64,000 nucleotides of DNA from Hyphomicrobium sp. LHD-15 (lineage in GTDB: Bacteria > Pseudomonadota > Alphaproteobacteria > Rhizobiales > Hyphomicrobiaceae). This document shows positions 50,595-59,872 of this stretch, piece after piece; position 1 is the first letter of the stretch; each line of letters starts with the position of its first letter. The translations under genes were made by a program, and so were the position numbers. Below the pieces are notes generated by a model, which was given only the letters and a program-made list of their open reading frames with translations, had not been told where the DNA came from and ran no database searches. The stretch spans positions 620,001 through 684,000 of the forward strand of contig NZ_JAVIFT010000001.1 in assembly GCF_031157355.1 (NCBI RefSeq), written 5' to 3'.

Positions 50595-51448
50595 CAGCGC
50601 TTCCTCCCCATGATGGCGTCGAGATCGATGCGCGTCACGCCGAAGATTGCGAAGCTGCCGACGACGGCGATGAGCGTCATGGCGAGCGCAGAGCCCAGCG
50701 GCCAGTTCTGGCCATAAGTGAACGACCGCTCAATCTCGTCGGAGATCACGATCACCGCGCGCCCGCCGAGCAGCTTCGATTCCGCGATGGCGCCGGCCGT
50801 CAGCACGAACGTGATGAGGCATCCGACGGCAATACCGGGCGCAGACAGCGGCAGCTCCACCTCGCGGAAGATCTGCCATCGATTGGCCCCGAGATCGAAG
50901 GCGGCCTGGCGCGCATCGTCCGGCACCATCGCGATGCCCTGCGCGAGCGGAAACAGCATGAAGGGCAGATAGACGTAGACGAGGCCGAAGATGATGACCG
51001 GAACGTTGTAGAGCAGCCCATCGAAGGATTGCCCCGTCCAGCTTCGCCAATAGCCCTCGATCAGGCCGCCTTTCATCAGCGTCAGAACCCAACCAAACAG
51101 GCGGATGTTCTCGGAGACGAACAGCGTCATCACCACGCCGATAGTGAGCACCAGCGTAAAGCGGCCGAAGACCTTGGCCATGGCGAACGCCAGCGGCCAG
51201 CAGATAACGAAGAGGATGAAGGTCGCCGCGAACGCCATTGCAAGGGAAACCAGAAGAGACTCCCAATAGCCCTCCTGGATCATGAGGGCATAGGATGAGA
51301 AGTCAGGCAGGTTGGCGAGCGAGAACACCTTCTGCGGCATGATCGAGAAGGCGGCGACAACGCACAGCGGCGCCAGAAAGCCGGCAGCCAGAAAGACGAC
51401 GACCGGCAGAGCGCTCAGAACTCCGAGGCGCTGATTGATCCGCTCCAC
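50594..51448 (-). CDS. ABC transporter permease, PotB-like
   Basis: 284 residues, six membrane helices (LPVVVFLAAGFLAPLCVVAAFS at the start). The EAA-type loop is ARQAAFDLGANRWQIFREVELPLSAPGIAVG. The long periplasmic part before it (NIRLFGWVLTLMKGGLIEGYWRSWTGQSF) is typical of PotB proteins. ATG overlap with the downstream permease; one base between the ATPase stop and this start. Confidence 0.9.
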   Translation of the reverse strand: MERINQRLGVLSALPVVVFLAAGFLAPLCVVAAFSIMPQKVFSLANLPDFSSYALMIQEGYWESLLVSLAMAFAATFILFVICWPLAFAMAKVFGRFTLVLTIGVVMTLFVSENIRLFGWVLTLMKGGLIEGYWRSWTGQSFDGLLYNVPVIIFGLVYVYLPFMLFPLAQGIAMVPDDARQAAFDLGANRWQIFREVELPLSAPGIAVGCLITFVLTAGAIAESKLLGGRAVIVISDEIERSFTYGQNWPLGSALAMTLIAVVGSFAIFGVTRIDLDAIMGRKR

Positions 51449-51449
51449 G

Positions 51450-52604
51450 CTACGCCTCCTGGATGAGATGCGCGCGATCGAGATCGAACCCGACCCCCAT
51501 GCTTTGCCCCGGCTCCCAGGTGACCCGGTTCTCGCGCGACAGCTCCACGGTCACCTTGTAGCCGCTCGCCAGCCGCACAAGATATTGCACGCGCGAGCCG
51601 AGCAGATACTCGGACTCGACGATGCCGGTGGCCATCACATCGGCGCGTTCCCCCGGCTTCAGCAGGCGCACGCTTTCAGGCCGCGCCATGAGGTCGCCGG
51701 AGAAGCCGGGACGCAGACCGCGTTTTGCGGCTGCGGCGGGATCTACAGTGACGTGCTCGAAGGAGACGGTGCCCCCGTTGCCGTTTGCGCGGAACAAGTT
51801 CACCTCGCCCATGAACTCGGCGACGAACCGGCTTTTCGGCTTGGCGTAGATTTCTTCTGCCGGGCCCAATTGCTCGAAACGTCCCGAGCGCATGATCGCG
51901 ATGCGATCCGACATCACCATCGCCTCTTCGAGGCTGTGCGTAATGTAGATGAAGGTTTTGCCGGTGCGCTGGTGAAGGTCCTTGAGCTCCTTCTCCAGCA
52001 TCTTGCGGAGCCGGAAATCGAGCGCGGACAGCGGCTCGTCGAAGAACAGGATCTCGGGATCGAACGCGAGCGCGCGGGCAAGGGCAACACGTTGACGCTC
52101 GCCGCCCGAGCATTGCTGAATGCGCTTGCCGTAGTAGTGCTGAGGCAGCCGCACCAGATCGAGCAGCTCTAGCGCTCGCGCGCGACGCAGCGCCGGATCG
52201 ACCCCACGTATCTTTAGGGGGAATTCGATGTTCTCGCCGACGGAGCGATGAGGAAACAACGCCAGAGACTGGAACACCATGCACGTCGGGCGCTTGTTCG
52301 CAGGAACGTTGTCGATCCGGCTGTCCCGCAGCCAGATTTCGCCGCTGGTCTGCTCCTCCATGCCGACGAGCAAGCGGATCAGCGTGGTCTTGCCGCTGCC
52401 GGACGGGCCGACGATGGCGAGAAACTCGCCGTCGTCCACCGTGAGATTCACCGAGTCGAGGGCGGTAAAGCCATCGAACGTCTTCTTGAGATCGACAACG
52501 CGAAGGATCGGTTGCGCATTCATGTGTGTGGGTCTTAACGCCTCGGCCTGACGGGAAAGGTCCGCCTTCCCAGCAGGAAGGCGGACCGGTGCTGCAATGT
52601 TCAT
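51450..52604 (-). CDS. ABC transporter ATPase, PotA-like
   Basis: 384 residues from ATG 52604, which overlaps the solute-binding-protein stop by ATGA, so coupled. Walker A GPSGSGKTT, signature CSGGERQRVALARAL, Walker B EILFFDEPLSALD, H-loop YITHSLEEAMVMSD, and a TOBE domain at the C terminus (MGVGFDLDRAHLIQEA). The first 27 residues before MNAQPILRV are an extra leader; ATG 52523 is an alternative start. Confidence 0.92.
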   Translation of the reverse strand: MNIAAPVRLPAGKADLSRQAEALRPTHMNAQPILRVVDLKKTFDGFTALDSVNLTVDDGEFLAIVGPSGSGKTTLIRLLVGMEEQTSGEIWLRDSRIDNVPANKRPTCMVFQSLALFPHRSVGENIEFPLKIRGVDPALRRARALELLDLVRLPQHYYGKRIQQCSGGERQRVALARALAFDPEILFFDEPLSALDFRLRKMLEKELKDLHQRTGKTFIYITHSLEEAMVMSDRIAIMRSGRFEQLGPAEEIYAKPKSRFVAEFMGEVNLFRANGNGGTVSFEHVTVDPAAAAKRGLRPGFSGDLMARPESVRLLKPGERADVMATGIVESEYLLGSRVQYLVRLASGYKVTVELSRENRVTWEPGQSMGVGFDLDRAHLIQEA

Positions 52605-53734
52605 CGACGCTTCGCCGCCGTGTAGATCTTGAGAAGGGCGTCGTAGTCGGGAACGACCGAGAAATCGGCAGACCGCGAAAGCTCTTCCGACAGGCTGTCC
52701 CACTGGATCGCGTCAAGCTCGGCGTTGTTCCAGAGCTTGAAGATTGCCGGATCGCCCATCTGGCTCACCGGATTGTAGGTGCCTTCCGCGAAACTGACGG
52801 CCTTGGCGATTTCCGCCTTCTGCACGAACTCCAGGAAATCTTCCGCAAGTGGACTGACATCGGGGTTATTCACGACCGACGTCAGCTCGACCCACACCAC
52901 GCCGCCCTTGCCGTCGACGGGACCGCTGTTAGGCGTGATCGCGCGAATGTTGTTGGCGCCGTCGAAGCGAGCCGGGCTCGCGGTATAGGTGCCACCGGTA
53001 AAATAGGCGTCGATCTCGCCGTTGATGAGCGCCGTGTTCATCGCGACAAGATCGTCGCTCAGCATCTTGGCGCCACCGAACACCGTCTTCGTCGCTTCCG
53101 TGAACTTCGTGACGCCGTCGTCGCCCACAGCCTTGAACGGATTGACACCCGCCGTGAGGCACAGATGGATCACGTTCCAGTTGTCGTAAGTCAGAACGCC
53201 GAAGCGCCCCTTCATGGCCGGATCGAGGAACAGCGACCAGCCCTGATCCTCGGCAGTCTTGCGGCTGATCTTGTCGGTGTTGACGACGAAGCTGAAGGGG
53301 CCGTAGCGCTGCGGCATTCCGATCAGCTCACCGCTTTCGGCGAACGCCAGCGGATAGGGCGCCGAGAACTCAGGCGACATCTTCGAGAAGTAAGGAAGGA
53401 AGCGCTCCTTGCTCAGCGGCTTGATGAGCTTTTCGGGAAAGAGCTGCTGGCGCGCCCACGGCTGGTTGACGTTGATGAGGTCCCAGACTTTGAGCTCACC
53501 TGCGCGGAGCTTGTTGATCATGTCCGGATCGGACGTGCCGCTTTCGGCGCGCGCCGTTACGCCAGGAAAGGCTTTGCGGAAGGGACCCAGCACGTTGTCG
53601 GTGTTGTAGCCCTCCCAGCACAGGATGTTCATTTCCTTGTCGCGCGCAGCAAACGCCGGGCGTGCAGCTCCGAACGCGGCTAGGCCCGCGCCGGCCCCCA
53701 AATACTTCGTGAACTGACGACGAGTAAGCTCCAT
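52601..53734 (-). CDS. Solute-binding protein of amine importer, PotD-like, Tat signal
   Basis: 377 residues. Twin-arginine type leader (MELTRRQFTKYLGAGAGLAAFGAARPAFA). The mature domain has the SBP_bac_8/PotD layout: EMNILCWEGYNTDNVLGPFRKAF, LINVNQPWARQQLFP, AYFTGGTYTASPARFDGANNIRAITPNSGPVDGKGGVVWV and VQKAEIAKAVSFAEGTYNPVSQM. RBS AGGAGAGG. Binds the imported compound in the periplasm. First gene of the importer-SDR operon. Confidence 0.9.
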   Translation of the reverse strand: MELTRRQFTKYLGAGAGLAAFGAARPAFAARDKEMNILCWEGYNTDNVLGPFRKAFPGVTARAESGTSDPDMINKLRAGELKVWDLINVNQPWARQQLFPEKLIKPLSKERFLPYFSKMSPEFSAPYPLAFAESGELIGMPQRYGPFSFVVNTDKISRKTAEDQGWSLFLDPAMKGRFGVLTYDNWNVIHLCLTAGVNPFKAVGDDGVTKFTEATKTVFGGAKMLSDDLVAMNTALINGEIDAYFTGGTYTASPARFDGANNIRAITPNSGPVDGKGGVVWVELTSVVNNPDVSPLAEDFLEFVQKAEIAKAVSFAEGTYNPVSQMGDPAIFKLWNNAELDAIQWDSLSEELSRSADFSVVPDYDALLKIYTAAKRR

Positions 53735-53861
53735 GAAACCTCTCCTGGGACCATAGTCCGTGTTTCCCCTAGAAAATTTCCGGGGCCTTTTGCGGCCCTC
53801 GTCTTGATCCGCACGCGCGCGTTTTCGCGTCACGACGGAGTGAGCGTAGGATCAACGTGAA

Positions 53862-53897
53862 ATGTTGCAGAACGCAAGCATAATGTTGCGGATCGCA
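53862..53897. promoter_or_regulatory. Tandem 15-bp direct repeat, likely operator
   Basis: ATGTTGCAGAACGCA at 53862-53876 and ATGTTGCGGATCGCA at 53883-53897 agree at 13 of 15 positions; their starts are 21 bases apart, two helical turns. They lie in the divergent region between the solute-binding protein and the kinase. The DeoR-type regulator at 56332 is the likely binder. Confidence 0.6.
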
Positions 53898-53943
53898 GAA
53901 AATTTCTTTATCTCCATGGAAGCGGACAGTCAGGGCGCGACCA

Positions 53944-54942
53944 ATGGCAGGACTTTACGAAGACGCTTTCGTCGAGCAGTTGCGACAGGGCCTGGCGGGC
54001 CTGACGCGGGAGTGGGGACTTGCAAAGGATTGCACCGTAACCACGCTGAATATCTCGGAAAATGCCACGTTTAAGGCGGTCGATCCGAGCACCGGCGCGC
54101 CGGTCATTCTGCGGGTTCACCGGCCCGGCTATCACGCCCCCGACGAAATCGCCTCGGAGCTCAACTGGATCCTCGCGCTGCGCGACGAAGGTATTGTTGC
54201 AACTCCAAAACCGTTGGCGCGCAAAGACGGTGGCTACATCGGAAGCATGGTCGCCGCCGGCGACGTGCGCCATGTCGTAGCCTTCGAGTTCATGAGCGGT
54301 TCGGAGCCAGCCCAAGGCGACAGCATCAAGCCCGGGTTTCGCGAGCTCGGACGGATCAGTGCCCGCCTTCATCGCCATGCGCGGACGTGGCAACGGCCAA
54401 ACGACTTCCGCCGCAAGACGTGGAATTTCGAAAGCATGCTCGGCTCGGCGCCGCTGTGGGGCGACTGGCGCGAGGCACTCGGCCTTGAAGCGGACGGCCT
54501 GGCCGTTCTGGAGCGGACGAGCCGCTCGCTCCAACAGGCGCTCGCCACGTTCGGCGAAGGCCCCGAGCGTTTCGGCCTCGTGCACGCAGATCTGAGGCTC
54601 GCCAATCTCCTCGTCGACAGCGATCGCCTCGGCGTCATCGATTTCGACGACTGCGGGTTCAGCTGGTTCATCTACGATTTCGCGTCCGCCGTAAGCTTTT
54701 TCGAGGACGATCCCATCGTTCCCGAGCTTCAGGACGCCTGGGTCGAGGGCTATCGCTCGGTCGAGCCTTTGTCGGCAGCGGACGTGGCTTTCATTCCCAC
54801 GTTCGTGATGCTGCGCCGGCTGCTCTTGACCGCGTGGGTGGCAAGCCACGCCGAGACACCCACTGCGCAGGCGCTCGGCACAGCGTTCACGGATGGCACC
54901 GTTCGACTTGCAGATGCGTTTCTCTCGAAATCAGAGCGGTAG
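53944..54942 (+). CDS. Aminoglycoside-phosphotransferase-fold kinase, probable amino-alcohol kinase
   Basis: 332 residues. APH/choline-kinase fold: VILRVHRPGYH in the N lobe, Brenner-type loop LVHADLRLANLLVD with catalytic Asp216, and metal-binding LGVIDFDDCGFSWFIYDFASAV with Asp233. The loop has HAD..LAN in place of HGD..xxN. Directly upstream (12 bases) of the phospho-lyase gene and divergent from an amine importer. It most likely phosphorylates a small amino alcohol (ethanolamine, 1-amino-2-propanol or hydroxylysine type), as kinase/phospho-lyase pairs do; this is inference from context. Start ATG 53944 has a weak AGGGCG site. Confidence 0.82.
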   Translation: MAGLYEDAFVEQLRQGLAGLTREWGLAKDCTVTTLNISENATFKAVDPSTGAPVILRVHRPGYHAPDEIASELNWILALRDEGIVATPKPLARKDGGYIGSMVAAGDVRHVVAFEFMSGSEPAQGDSIKPGFRELGRISARLHRHARTWQRPNDFRRKTWNFESMLGSAPLWGDWREALGLEADGLAVLERTSRSLQQALATFGEGPERFGLVHADLRLANLLVDSDRLGVIDFDDCGFSWFIYDFASAVSFFEDDPIVPELQDAWVEGYRSVEPLSAADVAFIPTFVMLRRLLLTAWVASHAETPTAQALGTAFTDGTVRLADAFLSKSER

Positions 54943-54954
54943 GTGCTCGCAAAC

Positions 54955-56304
54955 ATGAGCAAGAAGAACAAAAACGCACTCGGTGGAGCGCGGCAAATTC
55001 TGGACATGAATGCGTTCGACGCGGGCGCGGAGGCCACCGAGCGCAACCCGCTGCTCGAGCGACGCCTTGCAAACGTCGGCGCCGCCACGGTGCTGTTCTA
55101 CAAAGAGCCTCTGGAGATCGTCTCCGCGAGCGGCTCCTGGATGACGGCCGCAGACGGCAAACGCTATCTCGATTTCTACAACAACGTTCCGTCCGTCGGA
55201 CATACGCATCCGCGCGTGGTTGCCGCGGTGACGGACCAGATCGCCCGCCTCAACATCAACACGCGCTATCTCAACAGCGTCGTCGATCTTTATCTCGACG
55301 CGCTGAAGGCGACCTTTCCCGCCCCGCTTTCGAACGTCGTGCTCTCGTGCAGCGGCAGCGAGGCGAACGATCTCGCGGTTCGGATTGCGGCCGCCGCTTC
55401 GGGCGGAACCGGCATCATCGTCAGCGAGAACGCCTACCACGGCAACACGTCGATCATTTCGGAGATCTCTCCCTCGGCACTGAAGCGGGGCAATCTGCCG
55501 GATCACGTGGTGACAGTTCCTGCCCCTTCTCATCCAGGACAGAGCGGCTCGATCGAAAACGCTTTCGCCGCCGACGTCAAACGGGCGATCGCCGAACTCG
55601 AACGTCGCGGACACAAGTTTTCGGCGTTCGTCTGCGATTCGATCTTTTCGAGCGACGGCGTTTACGCCGATCCGCCGGGCTTTCTGCGCAAGGCTATCTC
55701 GGAAGTTCGCAAGGCGGGCGGGCTCTACATCGCCGACGAAGTCCAGCCCGGCTTTGCGCGGACGGGAGACGCGTTCTGGGGCTTTGCGCGGCACGACGTA
55801 ACACCTGATATCGTGACCATGGGCAAACCCATGGGCAACGGCTTTCCGATGGCGGGGCTCGTCACGCGGCCGGAGTTGCTCGAACGTTTCTGCGAAGACA
55901 CCGGTTATTTCAGCACCTTCGGCGGCAATCCGGTGGCGGCTGCGGCCGGCATGGCAGTGCTCGACGTCATCGCCGACGAGCAACTCCAGAGCAACGCGCT
56001 GCGGCAGGGCAACCATATCCAGGAACGCCTGCGCGATCTCGCGACCAAGGACGATCGCATCGCCGACGTGCGCGGCGCGGGCCTTTTTCTCGGAATCGAA
56101 CTCAGCCAACCCGGCGAGAAGGATCAGCCGAACGCCGAGCTGGCGTCGAGCGTCATCAACGGCCTCAAGGATCGCGGCGTGCTGATCGGTGCCGCGGGCC
56201 GCTTCGGCAATACGCTGAAGGTGCGCCCGCCGCTGTCGCTCTCCCAAGACGAAGCCGACATCTTCGTCGACAGGCTCGCAGATGCGCTCGCCGCCTCCGC
56301 TTGA
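54955..56304 (+). CDS. PLP phospho-lyase of the AGXT2L (ethanolamine-phosphate) type
   Basis: 449 residues, class III aminotransferase fold. It matches the AGXT2L subgroup better than plain transaminases: [97 protein letters not shown] with the PLP Lys at about residue 291, [16 protein letters not shown] and [17 protein letters not shown]. Such enzymes remove phosphate and ammonia from O-phospho-amino alcohols to yield aldehydes. ATG 54955 preferred over GTG 54943. Follows the kinase gene directly. Confidence 0.85.
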   Translation: MSKKNKNALGGARQILDMNAFDAGAEATERNPLLERRLANVGAATVLFYKEPLEIVSASGSWMTAADGKRYLDFYNNVPSVGHTHPRVVAAVTDQIARLNINTRYLNSVVDLYLDALKATFPAPLSNVVLSCSGSEANDLAVRIAAAASGGTGIIVSENAYHGNTSIISEISPSALKRGNLPDHVVTVPAPSHPGQSGSIENAFAADVKRAIAELERRGHKFSAFVCDSIFSSDGVYADPPGFLRKAISEVRKAGGLYIADEVQPGFARTGDAFWGFARHDVTPDIVTMGKPMGNGFPMAGLVTRPELLERFCEDTGYFSTFGGNPVAAAAGMAVLDVIADEQLQSNALRQGNHIQERLRDLATKDDRIADVRGAGLFLGIELSQPGEKDQPNAELASSVINGLKDRGVLIGAAGRFGNTLKVRPPLSLSQDEADIFVDRLADALAASA

Positions 56305-56331
56305 AGGCGCGAAGATCGCTCACCGACGGCG

Positions 56332-57099
56332 TCAGTCGGCCTCGGCGATCTTCACCTCGACCTCGGCGGTCTGCATCGCTTTGAGAAGCGCGCTTTTCGG
56401 CGCCTGATCGGTGACCAGGAGATCGATTTGACTCCAGCTCGCATAGCGGGCGGTGAACATCTGATCGAACTTGGAGCCGTCCGCCACGATCATGCGGCGG
56501 TTGGCCCGCTCGATCATCCCGGAATAGACGTCGGCCATCTCGATCAAGGCGTCGCTTGCGCCGTCGGCGGCAAGACCACTCGCGCCGAGAATGACCCATT
56601 CGGCGTTGTATTGCTCGAGAAAGCGGAGTGTTTGGGCGCCATACATCGCGCCCTCACCGGCATGAAAAAAGCCGGGCGTCATGAGAATGGTGATGGTCGG
56701 ATTGGCGGCCAGGGCGGTCGCGATCGCGAAAGAATGCGTGATGACGGTGATATTCTGCATGCTCGACGCCATCCGCCGGGCGACATGCAGCGTGGTTGCG
56801 CCCGAGCCGATGATGAAAACCCGCCCGCCCTCGCAGGTCTGGCACGCCGTCTTGGCAATCCGCGTCCGCTCCTCGACGAGAAGACTGTGTCGCTGCGCAA
56901 CCGAAGGCTCCGCGGCTTTCCGCAAAATGGCGCCGCCGTAGGTTCTGCTGATTACGCCGCGGCCGGTCAGCTCATCGAGGTCCCGGCGGATGGTCTCGGT
57001 GGTGACGCTCAGTGCCTCGGCAAGCTCGCTCACGCGCAGCGTCGGCTGATCGGACAGCAACGAGACGATCTCGCGCTGGCGCACACTTTTCTTGCTCAT
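56332..57099 (-). CDS. DeoR-family transcriptional regulator
   Basis: 255 residues. N-terminal winged helix: RQREIVSLLSDQPTLRVSELAEALSVTTETIRRDLDELTGRGVISRTYGGAIL. C-terminal sugar-phosphate-isomerase-like sensor: RVFIIGSGATTLHVARRM, ITVITHSFAIATALA. DeoR proteins usually respond to phosphorylated metabolites; here the phosphorylated amino alcohol made by the kinase would be a fitting effector. Convergent with the phospho-lyase gene (27 bases). Start ATG 57099; TTG 57111 is less likely. Confidence 0.9.
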   Translation of the reverse strand: MSKKSVRQREIVSLLSDQPTLRVSELAEALSVTTETIRRDLDELTGRGVISRTYGGAILRKAAEPSVAQRHSLLVEERTRIAKTACQTCEGGRVFIIGSGATTLHVARRMASSMQNITVITHSFAIATALAANPTITILMTPGFFHAGEGAMYGAQTLRFLEQYNAEWVILGASGLAADGASDALIEMADVYSGMIERANRRMIVADGSKFDQMFTARYASWSQIDLLVTDQAPKSALLKAMQTAEVEVKIAEAD

Positions 57100-57292
57100 G
57101 TCTTGCTTCAAGGCGGAATGAATTGCTCGGCTCCGGCGGCTGGCTCAAGGCGGCCCGTCGAGACGTCGGGCGTCGCATTGATTGCACACTTTGTCACGAC
57201 TGACGACGCCTATCGAGGCGCGGATCGTCTTAGTGATAACGATCGCGTTAAGGCGGCAATCTCGATCTTCGGGTTGTTGTCCGAACACTGCG

Positions 57293-57949
57293 CTAAGCCG
57301 CACCGGGCTCGGCAAGCGAGGCGACCAAGCCTTGCCGCATACAGAAATAGACAAGCTCGATGTCGGAGCGGACGCGGAGCTTGGATTTTATTTCGTAATG
57401 GTAGTTTGCCACGGTCTTCGGACTGAGGTTGAAGGCCGAGGCTATTTCGTCGGTTGATTTGGCGTTCAGGATCATGCGGAGGATTTCGAACTCCCGTGGC
57501 GAAAGCTCGTCCACGGCCGACACCTCATCACATAGTCTGCTCGTGGCGATGGCCTGGTTGATCTCGGCACAAAGCGCCGGCCTGCCGACGAAGACGTCAC
57601 GGATCGCGCTGACCAGAATCTCGGGCGGGCTGCTTTTCGTGACATAGCCTCGCGCACCGGCGCGAAACGCCTGCTGTGCATAGGTCGCGCTCGCGTGCAT
57701 CGTAAAAATGAGAACGCGGGCAGTCGCGTCGAATTGGCGTATCTGCCGCACGAGGTCGATGCCTCCGCGTCCCGGCATCGAGATATCGACGACGACGACA
57801 TCGGGATTGGATTTCTTGAAAGCTTCATACCCCGATGCTGCGCCGTCAGCCTCGGCGACGACGTCAATACCGGGATGCTTCTCGATCAGCCTGCGATAGC
57901 CCTCCCGGACAACCGCATGATCATCGACCAACAGAACTCGGATGGCCAT
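57293..57949 (-). CDS. NarL-type response regulator
   Basis: 218 residues. Receiver VLLVDDHAVVREGYRRLI, phospho-acceptor Asp55 in VVVVDISMPGRGGIDLVRQIR, Thr/Ser in LIFTMHASATYAQQAF and Lys in GYVTKSSPPE. LuxR helix-turn-helix LSPREFEILRMILNAKSTDEIASAFNLSPKTVANYHYEIKSKL. GAAGG site before the ATG. Five bases after the kinase stop, so a cognate pair. Differs from the regulator at 41981 in sequence but is the same family. Confidence 0.92.
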   Translation of the reverse strand: MAIRVLLVDDHAVVREGYRRLIEKHPGIDVVAEADGAASGYEAFKKSNPDVVVVDISMPGRGGIDLVRQIRQFDATARVLIFTMHASATYAQQAFRAGARGYVTKSSPPEILVSAIRDVFVGRPALCAEINQAIATSRLCDEVSAVDELSPREFEILRMILNAKSTDEIASAFNLSPKTVANYHYEIKSKLRVRSDIELVYFCMRQGLVASLAEPGAA

Positions 57950-57954
57950 GGCCT

Positions 57955-59325
57955 TCAGGCTCCTCGCTGCAACGTCGGAAATTCCACCTGAAGCCGGAAA
58001 CCGCCGCTAGGAAGCGGACCGGCGGTGAACTTTCCGCTCAGCGCGACGACCCGCTCCCGCATGCCGATCAGGCCCGAGCCGGCGGGGATCGGAGACCTCT
58101 CCGTGGCGGCCGGCCCGACACCGTCATCGATGACCGCAAGCCTGATCCGCTCCTGATCGGTATCGGCATGCTGGCTGAGCATGACTTTAACATTGCGGGC
58201 GTTTGCATGCTTGGAGGTATTGGTCAGCGCCTCCTGCACGATCCTGTAAACGTGGGCGCTGGTCTCGGCGCGAAGCTGCTCCAACTCGCCTGTGGCTTCG
58301 ATCGAATAGCTGGTGCGCCCGCGCGCGCTTTCGTTGTGCTGTTCGACGAGAGCCTTCAAGCTCGGAAGCAAACCCAGGTCATCGATTTCCTGCGGGCGTA
58401 GATAAGTGAGCGTGCGACGCAGCGATATCATCAAACCGGACGCCATTTTCTCAAGCTCTCGGACCTCGCCGACGAGCCCGGGCGCATCGGACTGCGCACT
58501 CGTTCGGACGCATGCCGCAAGCGCGTTCAGGGCAGCAAGTTTCTGGGCGATCTCGTCGTGCAGCTCGCGGGCAATGTGACGCCGCTCCTGCTCCTGCGTA
58601 TCGACGAGGCGGCGCGCAAGCTCGGTACGCTCAGACGTCGCGTTGGCCAGCTCCGCGGAGAGCGCGTTGAAGACTTCGCTGATGCGATTGAGTTCGGTCA
58701 AACGAAACGCAGGCAGGCGGCACGCGAGATCACCGAGCGCCAAGCGGTTCAAGCCCGAAAGAATATCCTTTGCCGGCAGAAGCGCGCGATCGACGACAAG
58801 ATATGTGACCATGCACAGCGTCGCGACCAGGGCCGCCGACAGACCGAGAAGCGGTGCAACGGTCGCCCACGCTTGCCCGGCGGTCGCAACCGGATCGTAG
58901 GCCGCCACGACGGCGCCTTGGTATACGCCGCGATGCGAGATGAGTTTCACGGCCGTCAGATTGTCATTGATGAACGACCGATAGCCTTCGAAGAACCAGC
59001 GAGGCGCGCTGCTCGACTGCGCCTCGACGCCGGCGCAACTCGACCGCTGGAGGGTCGCATCGGCCCCCCGATACTCAATGCACTGGCCAGGCCGCAGCGA
59101 GTAGCTCGTCACGAGATCCCAGTCCGGAAAGCGCTTGGGGATGTCGGTCGCTCTTTCGATGCGCAAGAGCTGCAGATCGAGCTGGCGGCCAGCCAATTCC
59201 GCGAGCTCGACGTTCTGTCGTCTGGCATCGCGTGCGGTGACGTAAAGCGCAATCGCCGAACCAGCGAGGAAGCACGCGAGCGCAACCAGCGTGATCCGTC
59301 TCACCAGCAGCCATTTCAGGTCCAT
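57955..59325 (-). CDS. Membrane sensor histidine kinase, NarX/LiaS type
   Basis: 456 residues. Membrane helix near residues 8-30, a periplasmic region of ~115 residues with two Cys (QCIEYRG, SSCAGVE), a second helix (LLGLSAALVATLCMVTYLVV), HAMP-like linker, then HisKA_3 with ERRHIARELHDEIAQKLAALNALAA (phospho-His256) and HATPase with VYRIVQEALTNTSKHANA and GSGLIGMRERV. ATG 59325 has GAGG ten bases upstream; GTG 59337 is the alternative. Controls the regulator downstream. Signal unknown. Confidence 0.9.
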   Translation of the reverse strand: MDLKWLLVRRITLVALACFLAGSAIALYVTARDARRQNVELAELAGRQLDLQLLRIERATDIPKRFPDWDLVTSYSLRPGQCIEYRGADATLQRSSCAGVEAQSSSAPRWFFEGYRSFINDNLTAVKLISHRGVYQGAVVAAYDPVATAGQAWATVAPLLGLSAALVATLCMVTYLVVDRALLPAKDILSGLNRLALGDLACRLPAFRLTELNRISEVFNALSAELANATSERTELARRLVDTQEQERRHIARELHDEIAQKLAALNALAACVRTSAQSDAPGLVGEVRELEKMASGLMISLRRTLTYLRPQEIDDLGLLPSLKALVEQHNESARGRTSYSIEATGELEQLRAETSAHVYRIVQEALTNTSKHANARNVKVMLSQHADTDQERIRLAVIDDGVGPAATERSPIPAGSGLIGMRERVVALSGKFTAGPLPSGGFRLQVEFPTLQRGA

Positions 59326-59499
59326 ACCGCACCTCACCCGATACTTTTCTTCAGGCTAGTGGGCACGCCCCTAACTGTGAAGGGGCGCAGCCAATGCTCA
59401 GGAAATTTGCCCAAAGATCCTCAGGCGATCCGCTCTGTCGAGCGGATCGCGGCCTTCCTAGGCTTCGCTCGAATGGTTGGGCACCGGGAGACAGGCGGA

Positions 59500-59787
59500 A
59501 TGCAGGGGATTGGAGAAGCCCGTTTTTTGCGTCCTTCGGCTCATGCGCGCAGGGCGTGGCTGAGCCAATCTTGGACGGAAGCCCTGCTCTTCGCGTTCGT
59601 CGTGATCACGGTCGCTGCTTGCGTGACGCTCCTTGGTCTTCGGCTGCAGAAGCTGAACGAGGGGAACGGAGCCAACGCGCCAGGCCACATGGACGACGTA
59701 AGCGGGCCGCCCCGCGCCTTCCTCTCCGACGCCTTCTTTTCCGACCTCGTGGGGAGCCGCTGCCTAGGACAGCCTGATCGCCCGTAG
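59500..59787 (+). CDS. Small membrane protein, unknown
   Basis: About 95 residues: MQGIGEARFLRPSAHARRAW, one membrane helix (ALLFAFVVITVAACVTLLGLRLQ) and a short C-terminal domain with FLSDAFFSDLVGSRC. Frame choice rests on this helix and on a GGGAGAC/AGGCGG purine stretch before ATG 59500. No recognised family. Its upstream extension overlaps the antisense strand of the kinase and is not credible. Moderate doubt that it is translated. Confidence 0.4.
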   Translation: MQGIGEARFLRPSAHARRAWLSQSWTEALLFAFVVITVAACVTLLGLRLQKLNEGNGANAPGHMDDVSGPPRAFLSDAFFSDLVGSRCLGQPDRP

Positions 59788-59872
59788 TTCCCCTGCCCAG
59801 GCGCTCAGCACAAGGCCGGGCGGCGGGTCTCGCACACACCATCACCAACCTGAAAAGAAAAAGGAGCTAAGC

